Source: Podocnemis expansa
Taxonomy: Eukaryota > Chordata > Testudines > Podocnemididae
NCBI GenBank assembly: GCA_007922195.1
Contig: ML682008.1
Span: 9,780,680 to 9,844,679, forward strand
Reading direction: 5' to 3'
DNA: 64,000 nt
The notes below the pieces were generated by a model. That model was not told where the DNA came from. It worked only from the letters and a program-made list of their open reading frames with translations, and did not search any database. Of the stretch, positions 57,326 through 64,000 are shown piece by piece (positions within the stretch are counted from its first letter, which is position 1; every line of letters starts with the position of its first letter). Position numbers and translations under genes: made by a program.

Positions 57326-60300
57326 TGTATTAAAAGTAATTTAATCTATTTTTCATTGGAAAAAAATAACCATAAATCCTAAATTTCAAAGTAACTTACC
57401 TAGGTCAGTACTGCCATCACTGTTTCACTGCAACTTAAAGCATGGTTGTAGTCTATTAAGTGAGTATGTAAAAATGTCACCTTCTAACTTCATAGATAAC
57501 TTCTTGAGTGAAATCCTGTTCGCACTGAAGATAATGAGAGTTTTGGCTTTGATTTAAATGGACTCAGTATTTAACCCAAGTACAGTGAAAGTCATGCTCA
57601 CTGTGCTTTTAGTGATTGTAATGCAATTTCAGGCCTTCTTACTCCTGTTAGCCTTAAAAGATCCAAAAGACGGTAATAGAGAGTGAGCTGTATAAATACC
57701 CTCTTGTTCATTTTCATTAGAATTGTTTAGTCACACAAATACTATAAGGGAGGCTATAAAATCCGAGATACATTAGAAATACAGTTTCAAATAAATTACA
57801 TCTGTGTATACCCACTAGAAACATCTGTGTTGCAAATTTTCATGGAGGCATAATTTGGAGACGATGTGGTAACACAGATGCCACAGGGGACCTAGTCTCT
57901 CTTTAAGAGCCTCTGCTAGTGGTGGTATACGAGAAGGACAGCCATGTTGCATTTGCAACGTTGGCAGAAAAAAAAAATCTGTTCACATGCAAACTCCATA
58001 CCCTGGATCTGGAAGTCATACAGCTAAAATAAATACTGACCCACAAGGTGCCATTTTTAAAGTACACCCAGATATTATGATTCAAAATTCTATACACTAA
58101 CAAAGATAACAACAGAATTTGTACCTATACAGCACTCTTCATTTGTGATTCTTAAATAATATTTCAGAGGTGACTATTTTCTCTATTTTATGAATGGAAA
58201 AATTAAAACACAGTCAAGGCCAACTTTTTCAAATGTGGCATCTGATTTTGGCATCCTTAGTTTTCAAGTATCCAATCTGAGACAACTTTGGGCTGACTTT
58301 CAAATTTGCTAGCACTCACAATTCCAATTCAAATCAAAGGGAGCTGAAAAATCAGGTTTAAGGTGCCTCAAACTGGACACCTGAAAACAGAGGCACTCAT
58401 AATCAGATGTCACTTTTGAAGGTTTGATCCAAGAGACTTGCCTAAGGTCACAGAGTATGTAAATAGCCACGCTGAGAACGTAATCCAGATCTCTGACCCT
58501 CGTCCGTCTGCTCAAACTCTTAGTACGCAGGCAATGAAAGAATTATCAAGTGGCTAATTATCAGGGTCACTAGCACTTATGTGTTTTACATGATGATACA
58601 TAAAAAGTATTTGCCTCTCCCATTACTGTATCAAATCACATACGTAGAACATTAAACAGCAGTGAACCATTGCTTGTCTCACAAGTACCACAAAGCCCAT
58701 TTTATGCAGATCCCCTAACTTGGGTGGGGGGAAATGAACTTTTGAACTATTGTAAAGTGCGAAGTAGTGGGCAGAAATACTAATCATTTTGTGCATCTAT
58801 GTACCCATTCACTAATAGATTTTTAAAGCCAGTCTAGTCTTTAGATTCAAATGGAGAAAGAGCCCATATAATTTCAGTTCATTGTAGGTCTTTGTTCATA
58901 TAAAATCTGAACAAAATTTGGCATGACTCCTATTGGTTGTCTGTGCTGGACTGACAAAAGTAGAGTAAAACTTGCATATCACCATGTTGTAGCTGATCAC
59001 AGCCAAAAGGCAGTTTTCTTTCACACAGGAGATCAGCATTTAGCAATAGCTGGCCTTTCACAATTCATTAAGAAGAAACAAATTCAACAGAAGTGTTCAC
59101 TTTACTTCCTTATGCTACAAGTTTGCTGCTCTGTAGTTGGCATTGAAATTAAGGTAAGGGAGAAACTTCTGGGGAAAAAACACATCAGCATAAAATCATG
59201 TCATTTATACTGGTGTGCAATTCTTGTGAAACTTTAATTAGAACGAACACTGAGTAAAAAATTGAACTTGTATTATAACAGCTGACTAAGAGCTTGAAAA
59301 GATGTTTGCTATAATCATAGTTTTAAAATATTCTGATTTTTGAGATGTCTTTCTCCATATTAATGACCAAAATATTAAAATAATTTGAGGCTGAAACTTA
59401 AACTAACCAAGTAAAGCAAAGCAGAGTCATATTTGCCATTACCCTCTAATACGCTGCATAGCACATACTCCACAATTATCTTGCCTTGGATCCTGCTTAA
59501 TGTCTACCCAAGTTTGATTTACCCAGACAACAATGGAGCCTTCTGAGCCAGTTTTGTACTGGATATGGAATCTGAACAGCATTGAAATTCTGGTGCGATT
59601 TTTAGAGACAGCCCACTATGTCAATGGGGGAAGCAACAAGTCATGACTCGACCTCTCATGGTCCCTTCCAGTCTCTATGATTTTTTGACACATACTGTTG
59701 AGGACCGCAAAATGACTCCATTTCTTCGTGCCTTAAACATTATTGATGAGAATGCTGTTGCTTGGCTTGACCAGTTTGCATATTCCAAATTAGCTCCTCA
59801 CAGCAGCAGGATTATAGCTGGTATAGGACAATGGTGATTTAGTATATCTCAGGCAGCAAGGAGCTAAGGGCCACAGCACAGCATCCAGGGGGAGGAAAGA
59901 CTAAAGTTGCTTTATGCAATATTGCCAACTCTTATGACTTTATTACAACTCTAACAATGTTGGTGTGTTTTTACCTGTGTCATGAAAGCATGAGAAAGGC
60001 TGCGTTCTCATGAATGTTCCCTTATTCAAAATGTCCACCATCTTCTATTACTGTCAATGGGACTGAAGCCAGCTAGATGGCTACCACCAGAGCCTGTCTA
60101 CATTACCGAAGTCTTCTGGGACAGTCCTGCAAGTCATGCTGTTCTGTGGCTATGTCCTCTCTCCTTGCAAGCACACACTGACCTTCTATGCTAGAGCTTG
60201 TGAGAGGCTCTGTGGGAGGCATCCTTAGGGCAGACTTGGAATGGCCTGCTCCACGGAGTTCAGGCCGTTTTTGACTCGGCTACTCCAGGCTTGAATGGGC

Positions 60301-60932
60301 CTGATCCAGGGCCTTGGGGTGAGGCAGCCTCTGATCAGGCCTGGAGTGGCCAGGTCAAAGTGGCCCAAACTCTGTGGAGCGGGCCATTCCAGGGCCTTGC
60401 CTCTCCAAGGCGCAGCTCCCCCCACCACTCTTGGGAAGGTCGACTGGGCTGGAGGTAGGCAGGACTTCTCTGCTCCACCCCGCCAGTGCAGGGAGCGAGG
60501 AAGGGATGGAGGGAGCTTGAACGGCCTGCATGCACCCTGCTGGTGCTAGGGGCTGCAGCACGGCCTCTAGACTGGCTCAGGCTCCTGCGGTTGTGGTGGG
60601 AGGGGGGACACCTTCGGTGCCCCAAAAATCAGGGGCTTGTGCCAGCCAGGAGCCCCCTTATTCAGCCCTGAAGCTGAGGTCTGCCAGGAGCCCCGTTGCA
60701 GCTGGGCATCCCTGGAGCTCACCTGGCTCACTGGAAAGACATTGGCAGGGAGCTAGAAGGGGACACTCAGAAAGCCACAGGACACTCACTGACCCCAGGT
60801 TGCCGATCCTGGTGCTAGGGAAACCTGTCTGTCTGGTTCCCTCTGCTCTCTGTTCTCTTTTAATAAAGATTCCATATGGAGCTCTGAGGATGCTGCCTCT
60901 CATTATTGGATTTTAGTTCACCAAGACACAAT

Positions 60933-61696
60933 GGGTGTGTTCACACAGCCTCCTTATTCCGAAACAACAGAGGTTGTTTCGAAATCAGGTTTTCGGCTGT
61001 TCACACGACGCACGGTTGTTTTGAAACAAGTTAGACCTAGTCTGTGGGCGAAACAACGTTGTTTCGCAATGGTTGTTTCAAAACAACGCCGTGCGAACGT
61101 GTTGTTTCGGAACAAGATGTTCCAAAACAACAGTTCAAGGGGTGCCCCCTCAGCACCCTGGCCAGGGAAACCTCAGCACCCTGGCCAGCACCTGCACAGC
61201 CGGGCTGCAGGCACCAGCAGCCTTCAGCGCTGCCCCGCGCTGCTCCCCGCCGGTGCCTGCAAAGGGGGGCTGCAGGCACCAGCGGGCTTCAGTGCTGTCC
61301 AGCCGCGGGTTTGGGTGCAGACCGGGCTTTAAGCTAGCAGGGAGCAGCGCTGCACAGCACTGAATGCCACCGGTGCCTGCAGCCTGGCTCTGCAGGCACC
61401 GGTGGGGTTCAGCGCTGGGCAGCGCTGAAGCCCGCAGGTGCCTGCAGCCCCCCTTTGCAGGCACCGGCGGGGAGCAGTGCGGGGCAGCGCTGAAGCCCGC
61501 CGGTGCCTGCAGCCCCCTGCGGAAGCGAAATAGCAAGTTCACAGTGTGAACTTGCTATTTCGTTTCCCGCCTTTTCCTTATTTTGAATTAACATTTTGTT
61601 AATTTGAAATAAGTTGTTTCGAAATAAGCATTATTTCGATATACGGTTGTTTCGAAACAACCGTATCGAAATAACCCGCTGTGTGAGAACACAGCC
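60933..61696. mobile_element. PIF/Harbinger-like MITE with TTTCGAAAC interior, ungapped
   Basis: Starts GGGTGTGTTCACACAGCC and ends GCTGTGTGAGAACACAGCC. The outer parts hold TTTCGAAA palindromes; the middle (about 61140-61530) has repeated GC-rich units around GGTGCCTGCAGCC and GCAGGCACCGG with CAGCGCTG. It is the longest complete copy of the type whose other two copies are gapped. Confidence 0.8.
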
Positions 61697-62253
61697 AATA
61701 AGTTTGACATTGAACCACAGCGGCCAGCTATAGTTCTCTTTTCAGCAAAATGCATTTATAACAACACAGAAGAGGGTCCATTTCCTTGGATCTCGTGCCA
61801 CGTGAAACAGAGAAGGGGCTTACTAAGAGTCAACTAGTTAATACCTTTAGTATCACTGCAAGGACACATATCAACCCATTAAGCAATACTTCAAATATGC
61901 TGAGTCTGATATTTCTGTCTTGCATAACACCTGACTGAAAAAACAACAAATTTACTTGCATTTTTTTCCTGCTAGTATTGTGTCATAGGGTGAGTAATAA
62001 ACAGTTAGCTGAATACAGAGAAAAAGTCCCTTTTGTTTTTTGCAGTGGTGAGTGGGATAGAGGAAGTAAATTTTTAAATAATAGTTACAGCTTTGTAAAT
62101 GTAAAAAGCACTTTATAAACACATACTAAGACAATTTCTGCCCCAAAGAGCTTATAACAATCATGTGAAATTGTACCAGTTCTGGCATATCTCCTCACCA
62201 GCTTTTTACTAAGATTGACTATGGCTACACTAAAAAAAAAAAAAAAAAACCAA

Positions 62254-63045
62254 CCAAACAAGGAGTTGTGTGGCACTTAAAGACTAACAGATTTATTTTT
62301 CACATGAGCTTTTGTGGGAGAAAATCCCACTTTCTCAGATGCTTCAAAGTTGGGTGAACTTACAGAATGGAATGAAAATAAATGTAAGGGGGTGTAAAAC
62401 ATAGGATCATGTCATACAGTAACAGCAAATCAGAGCAGTTGTTAGGTTCAAACCATGGGAAGCCTGAAGTCAAATTACCTTTTGTAATGGGAAAAGAACC
62501 CATAGTCTCGATTCCATCCTGCTTTCACAGAATTTAATTTGCATATTAATTCGAGTTCAGCTGTTTCTCTTTGAAGTCTCGATGTCCCAGTCACATCTCT
62601 GACGACGGTCATTAACAAATCATTTACCGAGTGATTAGAAAGATGGAAGTGCTCAGCAACAGGTTTTTTTTTGTTCTGTGATTTCTCATATCAGCTCTAT
62701 GTTCTTTTTTTCTTTTGTGCAGGGATCGTCCTGTTTGTCCAATGTATAAGCTGTTGGGGCATTTCTGGCACATGATGGCATAGAGCCTTTGATCGAGTAG
62801 CAGGCTTGATTAGGACCTATGATGGTATCTATTGTGCAGACATGTGGGCAGACGGCAGCGTGGTTTGTTGCAGGGGTGTGTGCCTGCTTTAATGCTTCTG
62901 TGGTTAGATATGTAGTTGCTGGTGAGTATCTGTTTAAGATTGGGTGGTTGTCTGTAGGCAAGGAGAAGTCTGTCTCCCAGCGCTTGAGAGAGAGAGGGAT
63001 CATCTTTTAGAATAGGCTGTAGGTCCTTAATGATCTGTTGCAGAG
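62254..63045 (-). mobile_element. Penelope-like retroelement fragment with GIY-YIG endonuclease and 3' tail
   Basis: Read on the - strand: about 63000-62820 gives DRLLLAYRQPPNLKQILTS and GTHPCNKPRC, the linker after the Penelope reverse transcriptase. At about 62787-62675 MCQKCPNSLYIGQTGRSLHK and RKKEHRADMRNHRT form the CxxC knuckle and GIY-YIG nuclease core. After a frameshift in an A-run near 62665 come EHFHLSNHSVNDLLM and RLQRETAELELICKLNSV, WNRDYGFFSHYKR. The tail then carries the block found in all the fold-back repeats of this window. It has frameshifts and a stop near 62815 and lacks the reverse transcriptase. Confidence 0.85.
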
Positions 63046-63440
63046 GTCTGAGGGCTCAGTTAAGCTGGCTTAATCAAGTCTGATTAAAGTAGACTTTATA
63101 AAGCCAGCTTAGCATGTCCACACTCAAAATGCCAGGAGATTGCCCATGTCCATGCTGGCAGATGCAAGGTCACCCTAGGAGTGGTGCATTGTGGGTATCT
63201 GGCCCACAGTGCACCAAAGCAGAGGTGCCCCTCTTTTCCAGCCACTCCTTCACTACAGGAAGTGTGTGACCACACCACCCTCCATACTGTGTGTGGCAAC
63301 AGGGAGCCCAGGGAGCCTGATGTAGCCCAGCCATGTGCCAGTGCAGCCCTCCACACCTTCCCTGCATTGCCCTGACTCCTCTGGCTCTGGACCAGGTGCT
63401 GCAGGGCAACTGCCAGCGCAGGGGCCAGGCACACAGCAGT
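63046..63440. repeat. Possible MITE-like segment between two Penelope fragments
   Basis: Begins GAGGGCTCAGTTAAGCTGGC, like the interior of the MITE at 4313, and continues with TTAATCAAGTCTGATTAAAG. After 63180 it becomes GC-rich with no mirrored right end found. It separates the Penelope fragments on either side. Confidence 0.35.
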
Positions 63441-63815
63441 AGTTAAGACTTAAACACCAGGAAACAGCACATAGAGCAAGGTGAAGTCAAATCACCTGTT
63501 ATAATGGGAAAAAAGAAAAATCCATAGTCAGAATTTAATCCTGATTTCACACAATCTAACCTAAAAGAAATATCAACTTTCTTTCTTTCTTTCTATGTGC
63601 TATTTCCCAGTGTTTGAATCTTAACAACTGCTTTGATTTGCTGTTAGACTGTGACCTGATCCTATGTCTTACACTCCTCTGCATTTATTTCCTACCATTC
63701 TGTAAATTCCCCCATCTTTAAACTGTCTGATGAAGTGGAATTTTTCTCCCAAGAAAGCCCATCCAATAAATAAATTTGTTAGTCTTAAATAGTGCCTCTG
63801 GACTCCTTGTTTGTA
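63441..63815. repeat. Inverted pair of Penelope-like tails
   Basis: The - arm has GTTAAGACTTAAACACCAGG at 63441 and AGTCAAATCACCTGTTATAA near 63485. The + arm mirrors the first (GTGTTTGAATCTTAAC, about 63612-63627) and then gives TGATCCTATGTCTTACACT, CTGTCTGATGAAGTGG, AAGAAAGCCCATCC and TGCCTCTGGACTCCTTG. A (CTTT)n run sits at the turn. The T before the predicted cleavage base is changed to C. Confidence 0.75.
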
Positions 63816-64000
63816 TTACAATATCAGGGGGGTCCCTTGAGAAGGGGAGACACCCAAGGTTGATCAGAGTGGGGGAGAGACAGGCAGGGTCAGGCTGAAA
63901 AGGGCAAAGGGGAGACAGGGGTTTGGGCAGAGAAGGGGGAGACACTGAGGATTGGGCCGAGAAGGGCAAGGGGAGACACACAGGTTTGGGCAGAGAAGGG

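Larger units (their letters stand above)
57114..64000 (-). other. CCDC146: CCDC146 intron (part), at least 6.9 kb
   Basis: No further CCDC146 exon was recognised. In human, FGL2 lies inside a CCDC146 intron on the opposite strand; no FGL2-like coding sequence is seen here. The stretch 57330-60900 is largely featureless A/T-rich sequence apart from weak old repeats and a GC-rich patch at 60230-60800. From 60933 it is repeats. Confidence 0.6.

Noticed and set aside
57380..57420. A donor-like site on the - strand (ctaggtaagtta) as a possible further CCDC146 exon
   Set aside because: The sequence before it has no coiled-coil peptide and no matching acceptor.
58923..59237. 104-codon + strand frame in the CCDC146 intron, considered as FGL2 or another nested gene
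   Set aside because: The peptide has no fibrinogen-domain or other recognisable motif, and there are no splice partners.
59643..59690. CCTCTCATGGTCCCTTCCAG as a CR1 3' end
   Set aside because: Only about 35 bases agree and the flanks do not; too weak to list as an element.
63580..63596. (CTTT)n run as a CRISPR-like or satellite array
   Set aside because: A short microsatellite at the turn of a Penelope pair; no array structure. No CRISPR, operon or prokaryotic feature exists in the window.

Overview
This is a piece of a vertebrate nuclear genome: small phase-consistent exons with GT/AG junctions lie in large introns packed with mobile-element copies. The repeats (CR1 LINE 3' ends, a Penelope-like element whose tail recurs about ten times, hAT and PIF/Harbinger-type MITEs) suggest a non-avian sauropsid, most likely a turtle, with a crocodilian as second choice. 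That identification is inference. There are two assembly gaps, 10943-11342 (400 N) and 29382-29481 (100 N), both inside the same MITE family.

Two protein-coding genes lie tail to tail. On the + strand is the 3' half of GSAP (gamma-secretase activating protein): 15 coding exons between positions 1 and 32274, about 407 codons, stop at 32272-32274. On the - strand is the 3' part of CCDC146 (coiled-coil protein of centrioles and sperm flagellum): 10 coding exons between 57113 and 34138, 564 codons plus stop. Their stop codons are 1863 bases apart. The same convergent neighbours occur on human chromosome 7q11. All exon junctions keep phase, and the peptides match the human proteins as I remember them; no alignment was run. 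The 5' exons of both genes lie outside the window.

Layout: 1-32274 GSAP exons and introns; 32275-34137 shared 3' UTR/intergenic strip; 34138-57113 CCDC146 exons and introns; 57114-64000 one further CCDC146 intron of at least 6.9 kb with no exon recognised. Most long open frames in the introns are repeat sequence or run across N gaps and are not genes.

Points worth a second look: (1) a 120-base symmetric (phase 1-1) exon in GSAP at 21015-21134 encoding 40 residues that I cannot place in human GSAP; (2) a Penelope-like copy at 62254-63045 with a recognisable CxxC plus GIY-YIG endonuclease, which identifies the abundant fold-back repeat of this window as Penelope tails; (3) a hammerhead-ribozyme-like core inside those tails; (4) several MITEs whose ends and target-site duplications can be read directly, some nested.
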